64,000 nt of DNA. Source: Clostridium prolinivorans (GTDB lineage: Bacteria > Bacillota > Clostridia > Clostridiales > Clostridiaceae). Position numbers and translations under genes: made by a program. Position 1 is the first letter of the stretch; every line of letters begins with the position of its first letter. Below are positions 10,011 to 18,916 of the stretch, piece after piece. The notes beneath the pieces are model-generated. The model searched no databases, had not been told where the DNA came from, and saw only the letters and a program-made list of their open reading frames with translations. Where the stretch lies: contig NZ_RJWG01000004.1 in NCBI RefSeq assembly GCF_004011155.1, positions 176,153-240,152 of the forward strand. Reading direction: 5' to 3'.

Positions 10011-10026
10011 AGCAAATTCTATGCCA
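10011..10026 (-). promoter_or_regulatory. Sigma-54 (-24/-12) promoter of the PTS/Entner-Doudoroff operon
   Basis: On the minus strand the sequence reads TGGCATAGAATTTGCT. It has the invariant GG and GC exactly ten bases apart and close agreement with the consensus TGGCAC-N5-TTGCA. It starts three bases after the stop codon of the LevR-type activator gene, and transcription would start near 10000, just ahead of the aldolase ribosome binding site. The position between a sigma-54 activator gene and a PTS operon is the same as for the levanase PTS of Bacillus subtilis. Confidence 0.85.
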
Positions 10027-10028
10027 GC

Positions 10029-12965
10029 TTATTTGGCTGATATTGTATTTTTAAATAAAATGTCGATTATCTTATCTTTACTATTAGCTTTTCTTATTTC
10101 TTGAAGTACTTCATTATTTGATATTATCTTATACAACTGTTCAAAATATTCTTTTGAATCTTCTTTTAAAGCTATAAGAAAAATTAAATCTGCAGTATTA
10201 TATCCATCCCAATTTATTGGTGTGGTTAGTTTTGTAAAAGCAATGGTTGGTTTTGTAACAAAACTGCTATCTCCATGAGGTATAGCTATTCCACCCTTTA
10301 AGTATGTAGCTCCTAGAGTCTCTCTTTTATATACACTTAGCAAAAAGCCTTCTTTTACTCTATTAGTTTCTATCAGCTTTTGTACCATTGTATCCAAAAC
10401 TTCATCTTTATATTTATAATTTTCATTATAAAAAATAACATCGGATGACATTACTTCGGGAAGCCTATTTTTTAATACTTTTTCATTGTTAATTAATTTT
10501 TTTAATCCTCCTAAGTAGTTGCCTGTTATTAATTGTTCCACAGATATAAATGGAATATCATTAATTTCTGGATTTATAGTCCCTACTATAGCTAAAATCT
10601 TTTTATTTTTTGAAATATTATTTATAGTTAAAGTAATATCTTCATTGTTAACATACCCTAAAGGTATAATTTCTACATCTTTAATAGTTTCTATTAAATG
10701 ACTTTCTATATATTCTTTAACCTTTATAGCTGAACCTTCTCCAGTTATACATAAAGTGATTATAGCTTTGGATACATTTTTTGTTTCTATATTTACTCTT
10801 GTAAGTAAATTTCCTTTATTGTCTATTTCATTTACAATGCTGTCTAATGTATCTTCTGGCAAAAGAGCTCTCCTTACACATTCTAATACCATTAATGTAT
10901 CTACTCTTCCTACTACTCTAGTTGGAATTCCTGTTCTTGCAGTTATTATATCCCCAAATGTTGTTAAGGATCCCATATCTACTAGTAGAATACATCCTTT
11001 ACCTTGGTTTATTTTTTTAACAAGTTTTATTGTTTTTTCAAGTATTATATCTGGTGAATCACTAAGATCCATTTCAAGTCCAACTGCATGATTAACTCCT
11101 AATAATCTATTAGCCACATCAGCCATACCACAAGCTACTCTTCCATGAGATAAAACTATTACTCCTACTCTTCCTTCCTCTGACTTTGTTTCAGTTTGAA
11201 AATTTTTAAGATACATTGCTATAAATCCTATTTCATCTTCTGGAAGTCTTATATTAAGCTTATGAAGTATTAATACTGCTATTTTCTGTGCAACTTTAAA
11301 TTCTTTATTATATTTTTCTTTAACCATATCTAAATTTGGATTTATTATCTCTCTTTTATTTAATAATCTTTCATAAGTGGAACTAAGGTGAATAGCAAGA
11401 GGATATATTATTTTCTTTTGCAATCCATCTATATGTTTTTTTGCAAATTCAAATATCTCTTGTGTAATCTTAAGCATATCTTCACCAATTATATTTATAA
11501 TCTCTTGTGTTGATGTTGAAAGATTTATTGAAGATGCAAATCTCATAAGCTCACTTTCAAGCTGTTCTCCTACTACTTTATTAATCTCTTTAGGACTGTA
11601 TCCATCTTCTTTAAGTTCTTTATACCTATCTTCTATAAACTGATATATATTATTTTTCTCTATTGTATTATACTCTTCTCTATATAATATCTTTACTCCT
11701 TTTGATGAAACTACTATATCTTCTCTTGTATATTTGTCTAATTCTTCGTTATTTATATTAAAATTAATTATCTGCTCTTTAACATGATTCGGTATGTGTT
11801 GAAAATTCACTACAACATTTTTCTTATTGTTTAAAGTAGAGTATAAAAAACCTCTAGCACAACATACTTGTATATCACTTTTAATCTGTCCTATATTTCC
11901 AGGGCAATCATAAGTCATAAATGCTTTTATTACATCTCTTCTTACAAATATATCTCTGCCTAATCTCTTGCTTTCATTTAAAAAGAAGTTTTTAATTATA
12001 CTAAATCTTTCATCATAAGGTCTATCTTTAACAGCTGGCAATTCAATTATCATAGGTATTCTTCTTCTAAATGTAAGAAGAAGAGAACTTTCTGGATTTT
12101 CAGTAGTAGCAGCAATAATCATTAATTTGCTTTCTCTAGTTGTATCAGTTTCACCTAATCTTCTAAATTTACCTTTATCTAATAAATAAAAAAGTATCTC
12201 CTGTCCTTCTGCAGGAAGCCTGTGTATTTCGTCTAAAAATAATATTCCTCCATTACACATCTCTACAATTCCTTTTTTATTTTCAGAAGCACCAGTGAAA
12301 GCCCCCTTAGTATGACCAAATAATTGAGATAGTAAAAGCTGTGGATTATCAGCATAATCTGCACAATTAAATATCATAAATGGAGCATCATTTGAAAAGT
12401 TTTCTGTCGTTTTTGCAAACTCATACATTGCTTCTGCCATATGGCTTTTCCCCACGCCAGAAGGCCCTAAAATCAGGGTATGCAATCCTTTTGGAGGATA
12501 TAAAATTGCTGCCTTAGCTTGACTTATCTGAAGTTTTAGGCTCCCTTCGTACCCTATTATAGCTTCAAATGCATCAGCTTTTTCTTTTTTATCAATTGAT
12601 TCTTTTTTTATTTCTTCATAATTATATATTTCTGATCGTCCCTCCTTATTAAAATTTTCTTGTTCTAAAAGTTTAAGAACTTCTTTTTTTATATTAGATG
12701 CCGCAAACCTTGCCACCTTGTATCCTTTATCATTTAATTCTTTTGTAAAATTTCTATCAGATATATCTTTGTTTTTTTTAAGTATTTGTATGGAATCTTT
12801 TATTATAACATCCCTTCTTCTTTGTCTCGAATCAGGTATATCGTTTTCATTTCTGTATTCTGTAACCACTTCTCTTAAAATACCAAGCTTTTTTGCAATT
12901 TCTTCATCTGTATAAGGATTTTTTTTATCTTCCATATTTATAATGTCTAAAATTTTATTAAGCAC
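10029..12965 (-). CDS. LevR-type sigma-54 activator with PRD and PTS-like domains
   Basis: The 978-residue regulator starts at GTG 12965 behind AGGTGA. In order it has: an N-terminal DNA-binding region (about 1-130); a sigma-54 AAA+ domain with Walker A GPSGVGKS (167-174), the sigma-54 contact loop GAFTGA (221-226) and Walker B ILFLDE (241-246); a PRD-like helical region; a mannose-type IIA domain with its histidine in VIVLSHGRVACGM; a IIB-like segment starting CITGEGS; and a C-terminal fructose/Ntr-type IIA domain with histidine in GGIAIPHGDS. It should read PTS phosphorylation and activate the sigma-54 promoter located directly behind its own gene. The extra C-terminal IIA domain goes beyond the B. 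subtilis LevR layout. AraR-like sites lie upstream of the gene. Confidence 0.88.
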   Translation of the reverse strand: MLNKILDIINMEDKKNPYTDEEIAKKLGILREVVTEYRNENDIPDSRQRRRDVIIKDSIQILKKNKDISDRNFTKELNDKGYKVARFAASNIKKEVLKLLEQENFNKEGRSEIYNYEEIKKESIDKKEKADAFEAIIGYEGSLKLQISQAKAAILYPPKGLHTLILGPSGVGKSHMAEAMYEFAKTTENFSNDAPFMIFNCADYADNPQLLLSQLFGHTKGAFTGASENKKGIVEMCNGGILFLDEIHRLPAEGQEILFYLLDKGKFRRLGETDTTRESKLMIIAATTENPESSLLLTFRRRIPMIIELPAVKDRPYDERFSIIKNFFLNESKRLGRDIFVRRDVIKAFMTYDCPGNIGQIKSDIQVCCARGFLYSTLNNKKNVVVNFQHIPNHVKEQIINFNINNEELDKYTREDIVVSSKGVKILYREEYNTIEKNNIYQFIEDRYKELKEDGYSPKEINKVVGEQLESELMRFASSINLSTSTQEIINIIGEDMLKITQEIFEFAKKHIDGLQKKIIYPLAIHLSSTYERLLNKREIINPNLDMVKEKYNKEFKVAQKIAVLILHKLNIRLPEDEIGFIAMYLKNFQTETKSEEGRVGVIVLSHGRVACGMADVANRLLGVNHAVGLEMDLSDSPDIILEKTIKLVKKINQGKGCILLVDMGSLTTFGDIITARTGIPTRVVGRVDTLMVLECVRRALLPEDTLDSIVNEIDNKGNLLTRVNIETKNVSKAIITLCITGEGSAIKVKEYIESHLIETIKDVEIIPLGYVNNEDITLTINNISKNKKILAIVGTINPEINDIPFISVEQLITGNYLGGLKKLINNEKVLKNRLPEVMSSDVIFYNENYKYKDEVLDTMVQKLIETNRVKEGFLLSVYKRETLGATYLKGGIAIPHGDSSFVTKPTIAFTKLTTPINWDGYNTADLIFLIALKEDSKEYFEQLYKIISNNEVLQEIRKANSKDKIIDILFKNTISAK

Positions 12966-13043
12966 CCTATATCACCTGCATTATTTCAATATATTATACA
13001 TACATCATATTATAGCATATTTAGGGCTTATTGATTTAAAAAA

Positions 13044-13059
13044 ATATGTACAAACAAGA
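13044..13059. promoter_or_regulatory. Weak AraR-like operator upstream of the levR-type gene
   Basis: ATATGTACAAACAAGA, read on the other strand, matches the palindromic AraR pattern ATTTGTACGTACAAAT at about 11 of 16 places. A second weak match, AATTGTTCATACATTA, is at 13087-13102. Both lie near the expected promoter of the minus-strand activator gene, 80-140 bases ahead of its start. The match level alone is not convincing; the two strong boxes nearby are the reason to list it. Confidence 0.3.
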
Positions 13060-13180
13060 TATTATGTAATTGTTTTATTTTAATATAATTGTTCATACAT
13101 TATATCATAGTTTAAATATTTTTATACAATATTTTAATAAAATTCAAAATATATATAAACAAAAATATTTTTATTTACCT

Positions 13181-13196
13181 ACTTGTTCGTACAACT
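13181..13196. promoter_or_regulatory. AraR-like operator overlapping the araB promoter
   Basis: ACTTGTTCGTACAACT agrees with the AraR consensus ATTTGTACGTACAAAT at 13 of 16 positions and keeps the TTGT/ACAA arms. It covers the -35 hexamer of the promoter at 13183-13211, which suits a repressor released by arabinose. No araR gene lies in the window. Confidence 0.65.
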
Positions 13197-13211
13197 ATAT
13201 AGTGCTATAAT
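13183..13211 (+). promoter_or_regulatory. Sigma-A promoter of araBDA
   Basis: The -35 hexamer TTGTTC (13183-13188) and a perfect -10 TATAAT (13206-13211) are separated by exactly 17 bases. Transcription would start near 13218, leaving an unusually long leader of about 360 bases before araB. I saw no recognisable riboswitch or terminator hairpin in that leader. Confidence 0.65.
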
Positions 13212-13267
13212 CATATATGAAAGATATCGTTACTAAATTTTATGCTAATAATTGCAGATTTATTTTA

Positions 13268-13283
13268 AGTTGTACCTACAATT
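13268..13283. promoter_or_regulatory. Second AraR-like operator in the araB leader
   Basis: AGTTGTACCTACAATT matches the AraR consensus at 13 of 16 positions. It lies 87 bases (about eight helical turns) downstream of the box at 13181 and about 50 bases into the predicted transcript. This would suit looping between two bound repressors or a roadblock. The rest of the leader up to the AGGAGG of araB (about 13562-13567) is plain AT-rich sequence. Confidence 0.6.
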
Positions 13284-13576
13284 AGAATAAATGCTTAACT
13301 TTATATTCATCTAACTTTAATAAATTAATGCTTATACCACAAAAATTTTTTATTAATAATTTACAGATATCAATTTCAACTGGTTGATTTATTACTTTTA
13401 TTCCAAAAGTATTTCTATTAAAAATTGGCTATAATGATACAATGAAAATTTCTAAATCATATATTGGAAATTAATTTACAGTTTATTGTGGTTTAATCAT
13501 ATAATTATATTAAAAATATTTACTTACTAAAAAGTATTTAAAAATTAATTTTACAAATAAATAGGAGGAATCAAAA

Positions 13577-15247
13577 ATGAGTAAAAAATATACCATTGGT
13601 GTTGACTATGGTACTCAATCTGGAAGAGCTGTTCTTGTTGATATAGCTACTGGCGAAGAAGTAGCTACTGCTGTAAAAGTATATCCACATGGAGTTATGG
13701 ATGAATATCTGCCTGATGGAAAGACTAAGCTTCCTCCAGACTGGGCTTTACAACATCCACAAGATTATATTGATGTATTAAGTGAAACTATTCCAACTAT
13801 TTTAAAAGAAGCTAATGTTGATGCAGAAGATGTTATTGGTATTGGAATTGACTTTACTGCATGCACAATGCTTCCTATTGATAAATATGGAACTCCTTTA
13901 TGTTTTTATGAAGAACTTAAATCAAATCCTCATTCTTATGTAAAACTTTGGAAACATCATGCTGCTCAAGACGAGGCAAATAAACTCAATAAAATCGCCA
14001 AGGAAAGAGGAGAAGATTTCTTAAATCGTTATGGAGGAAAGATTTCTTCAGAATGGCTAATTCCAAAAATATGGCAAATACTTAATGAAGCTCCTGAAAT
14101 TTATGATAAAGCAGATAAATTTATAGAAGCAACAGATTGGGTTATAATGCAGCTTACTGGTGTTGAAGCAAGAAACAGCTGTACTGCTGGATATAAAGCA
14201 ATTTGGCACAAGCAAAAAGGATATCCTTCAAAAGAATTTTTTAAATCTCTTGATCCAAGACTTGAAAACGTTGTTTCCGAAAAATTAAGTACAAATATTT
14301 ATCCTATAGGTTCAAAAGCTGGAGAAATAACAGAAAAATATTCAAAACTTACAGGTTTAAAAGTTGGAACTGCTGTTGCTGTAGCTAATGTTGATGCACA
14401 TGTAGCTGTTCCTGCTGTTGGAATAACTGATGAAGCTAAAATGTTAATGATTATGGGTACTTCTACATGCCATATACTTCTTGGTACAGAAGAAAAAATA
14501 GTACCTGGTATATGTGGTGTTGTTGAAGATGGTGTTATTCCTGGATATTTAGGATATGAAGCTGGACAATCTTGTGTAGGAGATCATTTCGAATGGTTCG
14601 TTGAGAATTGTGTACCAGCAAGTTATACAAAAGAAGCTGAAGAAAAAGGAGTTAACATACACACTCTTCTTACAGAAAAGGCTTCAAAACTTAAAGTTGG
14701 AGAAAGTGGTTTAATTGCTCTTGATTGGTGGAATGGTAATCGTTCAGTACTTGTTGATGTTGACCTTACAGGGATGATTTTAGGCTGTACATTACTTACA
14801 AAACCAGAAGAAATATATAGAGCTTTAATTGAAGCTACTGCCTATGGTACAAGAATGATTGTTGAAACTTTTAGAGAAAATGGAGTTCCCATAAAAGAAC
14901 TTTATGCTGCTGGTGGAATAGCTGAAAAGAATAAACTTATGATGCAAATTTATTCTGATGTTACAAACATGGAAATTAGAATTTCTGGATCGCCTCAAGC
15001 TCCAGCTTTAGGCTCAGCAATGTTTGCTGCATTAGCTGCTGGAAGCGAAAAAGGAGGTTATGACTCTATAGTTGAAGCAGCTAAACATATGTCTAAAATA
15101 AAAGAAGAATACTTTAAACCAATTCTTGAAAACGTTGAAATATATAATAAACTTTATGCTGAATATAAAACACTTCATGATTACTTTGGTAGAGGCTTTA
15201 ATGACGTTATGAAAAGACTTAAAAAAATCAAATCAGAAGCAAAGTAG
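13577..15247 (+). CDS. araB: L-ribulokinase
   Basis: This 556-residue FGGY-family sugar kinase phosphorylates L-ribulose to L-ribulose 5-phosphate in arabinose catabolism. Seen directly are the N-terminal phosphate loop ([16 protein letters not shown]), the ribulokinase-typical [22 protein letters not shown] and the C-terminal AAGGIAEKN nucleotide-binding region. Length and motifs fit AraB rather than xylulokinase. An AGGAGG site precedes the ATG. It is the first gene of araB-araD-araA, under a promoter overlapped by an AraR-like box. Confidence 0.95.
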   Translation: MSKKYTIGVDYGTQSGRAVLVDIATGEEVATAVKVYPHGVMDEYLPDGKTKLPPDWALQHPQDYIDVLSETIPTILKEANVDAEDVIGIGIDFTACTMLPIDKYGTPLCFYEELKSNPHSYVKLWKHHAAQDEANKLNKIAKERGEDFLNRYGGKISSEWLIPKIWQILNEAPEIYDKADKFIEATDWVIMQLTGVEARNSCTAGYKAIWHKQKGYPSKEFFKSLDPRLENVVSEKLSTNIYPIGSKAGEITEKYSKLTGLKVGTAVAVANVDAHVAVPAVGITDEAKMLMIMGTSTCHILLGTEEKIVPGICGVVEDGVIPGYLGYEAGQSCVGDHFEWFVENCVPASYTKEAEEKGVNIHTLLTEKASKLKVGESGLIALDWWNGNRSVLVDVDLTGMILGCTLLTKPEEIYRALIEATAYGTRMIVETFRENGVPIKELYAAGGIAEKNKLMMQIYSDVTNMEIRISGSPQAPALGSAMFAALAAGSEKGGYDSIVEAAKHMSKIKEEYFKPILENVEIYNKLYAEYKTLHDYFGRGFNDVMKRLKKIKSEAK

Positions 15248-15271
15248 CTTAATATTTAGGAGGTTTTTATT

Positions 15272-15973
15272 ATGCTGGAAAATTTAAAGGAAGCAGTGTT
15301 AAAGGCAAATTTAGAGCTTCCAAAAAAGGGGCTTGTAACTTATACCTGGGGTAATGTCAGTGGAATTGATAGACAAGCTGGCTTAATAGTTATTAAACCA
15401 AGTGGAGTACCTTACGAAGAACTTAAGTTAGAACATTTAGTTGTACTTGATCTTGATGGCAATAAAGTTGAAGGTAATCTAAATCCTTCATCTGATACTC
15501 CAACACATCTTACTATTTATAAAAACTTTAAAGATGTTGGAGGGATTGTTCATACTCATTCAAGATGGGCAACTATTTGGGCTCAGGCAGGTAGGAGTAT
15601 ACCTGCTTTAGGAACTACTCATGCTGATTATTTTTATGGTGAAATCCCATGTACTCGAAAAATGACTGCTAAAGAAATAAACAGCGACTATGAAAAAGAA
15701 ACTGGAAATATAATAGTTGAAACATTTGAAAATAAAAATCCTATATATATTCCAGGTGTTCTTGTAAATAATCATGGACCTTTTACCTGGGGTAAAGACG
15801 CTCATGAAGCAGTTTATAATGCAGTAGTATTAGAAGAAATTGCTATGATGGCTTATAATACTGTTTCTCTAACGCCAGGCATAGAATCTATTAGTCAAAC
15901 TTTGCTTGATAAACATTTTCTAAGAAAACATGGTTCTAATGCTTATTATGGACAAAATACTGCTAATTTTTAA
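15272..15973 (+). CDS. araD: L-ribulose-5-phosphate 4-epimerase
   Basis: This is a 233-residue class II aldolase/adducin-fold protein that converts L-ribulose 5-phosphate to D-xylulose 5-phosphate with a divalent metal. The metal-binding histidines of the [11 protein letters not shown] motif are visible, as are the N-terminal TWGNVSG, the phosphate-binding [10 protein letters not shown] and the [10 protein letters not shown] loop typical of AraD. It lies 24 bases after araB with GGAGG ahead of its ATG, so the two are co-transcribed. It joins arabinose breakdown to the pentose phosphate pathway. Confidence 0.95.
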   Translation: MLENLKEAVLKANLELPKKGLVTYTWGNVSGIDRQAGLIVIKPSGVPYEELKLEHLVVLDLDGNKVEGNLNPSSDTPTHLTIYKNFKDVGGIVHTHSRWATIWAQAGRSIPALGTTHADYFYGEIPCTRKMTAKEINSDYEKETGNIIVETFENKNPIYIPGVLVNNHGPFTWGKDAHEAVYNAVVLEEIAMMAYNTVSLTPGIESISQTLLDKHFLRKHGSNAYYGQNTANF

Positions 15974-16042
15974 ATATATATTTGTTAAATATCTATTTAA
16001 ATTAAACATATAAATTTTAAGATTAAAGGGAGGATTTATATT

Positions 16043-17533
16043 ATGTTACAAATTAGACCTTATGAATTTTGGTTTGTTACTGGAAGTCAACATCTTTATG
16101 GACCTGAAACTTTAAAACAGGTTGACAAAGATTCAATAAAAATAGCAGAAGGCTTAGATTCTTCTTCTCTAATTCCATTTAAAGTTGTTTTTAAGCCTGT
16201 ATTAACTAATCCTAATGATATAAGAAAGCTTTGTTTAGCTGCAAATTCCGATGATAATTGCGCAGGAATAATAACTTGGATGCATACTTTTTCTCCTGCA
16301 AAGATGTGGATTGCTGGTCTTTCTGAACTTAAAAAACCGCTTCTTCATCTTCATACACAATTTAATAGAAATATTCCCTGGGACAGTATAGATATGGATT
16401 TTATGAATTTAAACCAATCTGCTCATGGTGATAGAGAATATGGATTCATTGGAGCAAGACTTAGAATTCCTCGTAAAGTAGTAGTAGGATATTGGGAAGA
16501 TAAAGATGTTCAATCACGCATAGGTTCTTGGATGAATACTTCTGTTGCCTTTACTGAAAGCCGTAGTTTAAAGGTAGCTCGTTTCGGTGATAATATGAGA
16601 CAAGTTGCTGTAACTGAAGGAGATAAAGTAGAAGCTCAAATTAAACTTGGTTGGGAAATAAGCGGATTCGGTGTTGGCGATCTTGTAGAAAGAGTTAATA
16701 AAGTTACTGAAGAAGAAATAGATAAACTTATGGAAGAATATGCAAAAGTTTATGATTTTGCCCTAGAAGTTCTTTCTTCAGAGGAAAAAATGAATTCAGT
16801 TCGAGAACAAGCTCGTATAGAATTAGGATTGAAATCTTTCCTAGAAGAAGGAGGTTTCTCTGCATTTACCACAACTTTTGAAGATTTACATGGATTAAAA
16901 CAACTCCCTGGACTAGCTGTTCAACACCTTATGGCTGAAGGCTATGGATTTGGACCTGAGGGAGACTGGAAAACTGCAGCTTTAGTTCGTATTATGAAAA
17001 TTATGGCTTGTGGAAAAGGTACATCTATAATGGAAGATTATACTTATCATTTAGAATTAGGTAATGAATTAATTCTTGGAGCTCATATGCTTGAAGTATG
17101 TCCTACTCTTGCTGCTACAAAACCAAGAATAGAAGTTCATCCATTAGGAATAGGAGGAAAATCCGATCCAGCACGTGTAGTATTTAATGGTATGGAAGGT
17201 TCTGCAGTTTGTGCTTCATTAATAGATTTAGGAGGACGTATGCGCCTAATAGTTAATGATGTTACTGCAGTTAAACTAGAAAATGATATGCCAAAACTTC
17301 CTGTTGCAAGAGTACTTTGGAAACCTGAGCCATCTTTAAAAGAAGCAGCTGAAGCTTGGATTTATGCAGGTGGAGCTCATCACACAAGCTTTTCCTATGA
17401 AGTTACTGCTGAACAATTAGCAGATTTTGCAGAAATGGCTAAATTAGAATTTGTTCATATAAATAAAGATACTAAACCTTATGCCCTTAAAAATGAGTTG
17501 AAACTTAATGATATTATTTGGAAATTATTTTAA
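16043..17533 (+). CDS. araA: L-arabinose isomerase
   Basis: The 496-residue protein interconverts L-arabinose and L-ribulose, the first step of the pathway. Family hallmarks are present from the start ([13 protein letters not shown]) through [18 protein letters not shown] to [16 protein letters not shown], with conserved metal-site glutamates and histidines ([23 protein letters not shown]). It is preceded by AAGGGAGG and follows araD by 69 bases. A short stem-loop at 17598-17620 follows. No dedicated arabinose transporter is adjacent. Confidence 0.96.
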   Translation: MLQIRPYEFWFVTGSQHLYGPETLKQVDKDSIKIAEGLDSSSLIPFKVVFKPVLTNPNDIRKLCLAANSDDNCAGIITWMHTFSPAKMWIAGLSELKKPLLHLHTQFNRNIPWDSIDMDFMNLNQSAHGDREYGFIGARLRIPRKVVVGYWEDKDVQSRIGSWMNTSVAFTESRSLKVARFGDNMRQVAVTEGDKVEAQIKLGWEISGFGVGDLVERVNKVTEEEIDKLMEEYAKVYDFALEVLSSEEKMNSVREQARIELGLKSFLEEGGFSAFTTTFEDLHGLKQLPGLAVQHLMAEGYGFGPEGDWKTAALVRIMKIMACGKGTSIMEDYTYHLELGNELILGAHMLEVCPTLAATKPRIEVHPLGIGGKSDPARVVFNGMEGSAVCASLIDLGGRMRLIVNDVTAVKLENDMPKLPVARVLWKPEPSLKEAAEAWIYAGGAHHTSFSYEVTAEQLADFAEMAKLEFVHINKDTKPYALKNELKLNDIIWKLF

Positions 17534-17597
17534 TGAAAAATTAAAATAGAGTACCACTAAAAATATGGTTAATTCAAACCTATAAAGGCTTAATATT

Positions 17598-17620
17598 GCC
17601 AGCGCCTAAATGACGCTGGC
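17598..17620 (+). terminator. Terminator of araBDA
   Basis: GCCAGCG (17598-17604) pairs with CGCTGGC (17614-17620) across a 9-base loop and is followed by TTTCATT. The stem is GC-rich for this genome, and the T-run is short. Confidence 0.75.
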
Positions 17621-17725
17621 TTTCATTATAGTATATAAAATATATCCATAATATCCACCAAAAATGTTAATTTCATAGTGAAATATTACAAATGCAATTA
17701 TATTTTTCATGTTAATGTTTTTTAC

Positions 17726-17780
17726 TGCTATGCTATTATATATATAAACCGTATAGCAAAATGCAAATTGCAAAGGTATA
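17726..17780. promoter_or_regulatory. Cluster of small symmetries upstream of uxuA (possible operator)
   Basis: TGCTATGC (17726-17733) and GTATAGCA (17751-17758) are near-inverted copies around an AT-rich -10-like stretch. They are followed by the palindrome TGCAAATTGCA (17762-17772) inside GTATA...TATAC arms. GTATAC-centred palindromes are usual for GntR/LacI regulators of hexuronate genes, so a UxuR/ExuR-like factor may bind here. No such regulator gene is intact nearby. The rest of 17621-17812 holds nothing recognisable. Confidence 0.3.
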
Positions 17781-17812
17781 CAGCAAATTAATAAGAATTG
17801 GAGTTGATGCTT

Positions 17813-18886
17813 ATGAAAATGACGTTTAGATGGTATGGTGAAGGTAATGATTCTATAACTTTAGATCAAATTAAACAAATCCCTGGTGTTACTGGAATAG
17901 TGTGGTCTCTTCATGATATTCCTGCTGGTGAAGAATGGCCTATGGATAGAATACTTAAAGAAAAAGAGCTAATAGAAAGTCATGGATTTAATATTGATGT
18001 AGTAGAAAGTGTAAATGTTCATGAAGACATTAAACTAGGTCTTCCTTCTAGAGAAAAATATATTGAAAATTATAAAAAAACTATTGAAAAACTTGGAAAA
18101 GTGGGAGTTAAGGTAATATGTTACAACTTTATGCCTGTTTTTGATTGGACAAGAACTGATCTAAACAAAAAACTTCCAGATGGCTCAACTGCACTATTTT
18201 ATGAAAAAGCTAAAATTGAAAAGATAGATCCTATAGAACTAGTAGAAAAAATATCTCTTGGTGTAAAAGAATATACAATGCCAGGATGGGAACCTGAAAG
18301 GCTTTCGCATTTAAAAGAACTTTTTAATGCTTATGAAAATGTAACTGAAGAAGATTTGTGGAATAACCTTAAATATTTCCTTGAAGAAATTATTCCTGTT
18401 TGTGAAGCTAATAATGTTAAGATGGCAATACATCCAGATGATCCAGCATGGCCAATATTCGGACTTCCAAGATTGATAATTAATAGGCAAAATATTAAAA
18501 GATTTTTAAAACTGGTTGATAGCCCTTATAATGGTTTAACATTTTGTAGTGGTTCACTTGGATCTAATCCAAATAATGATTTAATTTCAATTATTAAAGA
18601 ATTTGCTCCAAGAATTCATTTTGCACATATAAGAAATATAAAGCACTTTGAAAATGGTGATTTTATAGAAACTTCTCACAAAACTTCTGATGGTTCACTT
18701 GATGTAGTTGGCATGGTTAAAGCCTTTTACGAAGCTGGATTTACGGGCTATGTAAGACCAGATCATGGAAGACATCTTTGGAATGAAAAATGCAGACCAG
18801 GGTATGGCCTTTATGATAGAGCTCTTGGAATTATGTATTTATGGGGAGCTTGGGATGCATTTGAAAAAGATAAAAAATCTATTTAG
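17813..18886 (+). CDS. uxuA: D-mannonate dehydratase
   Basis: UxuA dehydrates D-mannonate to 2-keto-3-deoxygluconate (KDG). The 357 residues from ATG 17813 (GGAG nine bases ahead; an in-frame TTG at 17798 lies before that site and is less likely) show family signatures: MTFRWYGEGND, WSLHDIPAGE, the metal-site residues in MAIHPDDPAWPIFG, LTFCSGSLGSN, HFAHIRNI and YVRPDHGRHLW. The uxuB reductase gene follows by 30 bases. The upstream isomerase step is encoded 30 kb away at 48834-50234. Confidence 0.95.
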   Translation: MKMTFRWYGEGNDSITLDQIKQIPGVTGIVWSLHDIPAGEEWPMDRILKEKELIESHGFNIDVVESVNVHEDIKLGLPSREKYIENYKKTIEKLGKVGVKVICYNFMPVFDWTRTDLNKKLPDGSTALFYEKAKIEKIDPIELVEKISLGVKEYTMPGWEPERLSHLKELFNAYENVTEEDLWNNLKYFLEEIIPVCEANNVKMAIHPDDPAWPIFGLPRLIINRQNIKRFLKLVDSPYNGLTFCSGSLGSNPNNDLISIIKEFAPRIHFAHIRNIKHFENGDFIETSHKTSDGSLDVVGMVKAFYEAGFTGYVRPDHGRHLWNEKCRPGYGLYDRALGIMYLWGAWDAFEKDKKSI

Positions 18887-18916
18887 TCGATTAATGTATA
18901 GGAGAGTAAAACATAA

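Noticed and set aside
10756..11091. Plus-strand frame opposite the LevR-type gene
   Set aside because: Antisense to a conserved domain; no start signal and no recognisable motif.
13218..13576. Search for a riboswitch, T-box or small RNA in the araB leader
   Set aside because: No conserved T-box, stem pattern or terminator hairpin could be seen; only AT-rich sequence and one AraR-like box.
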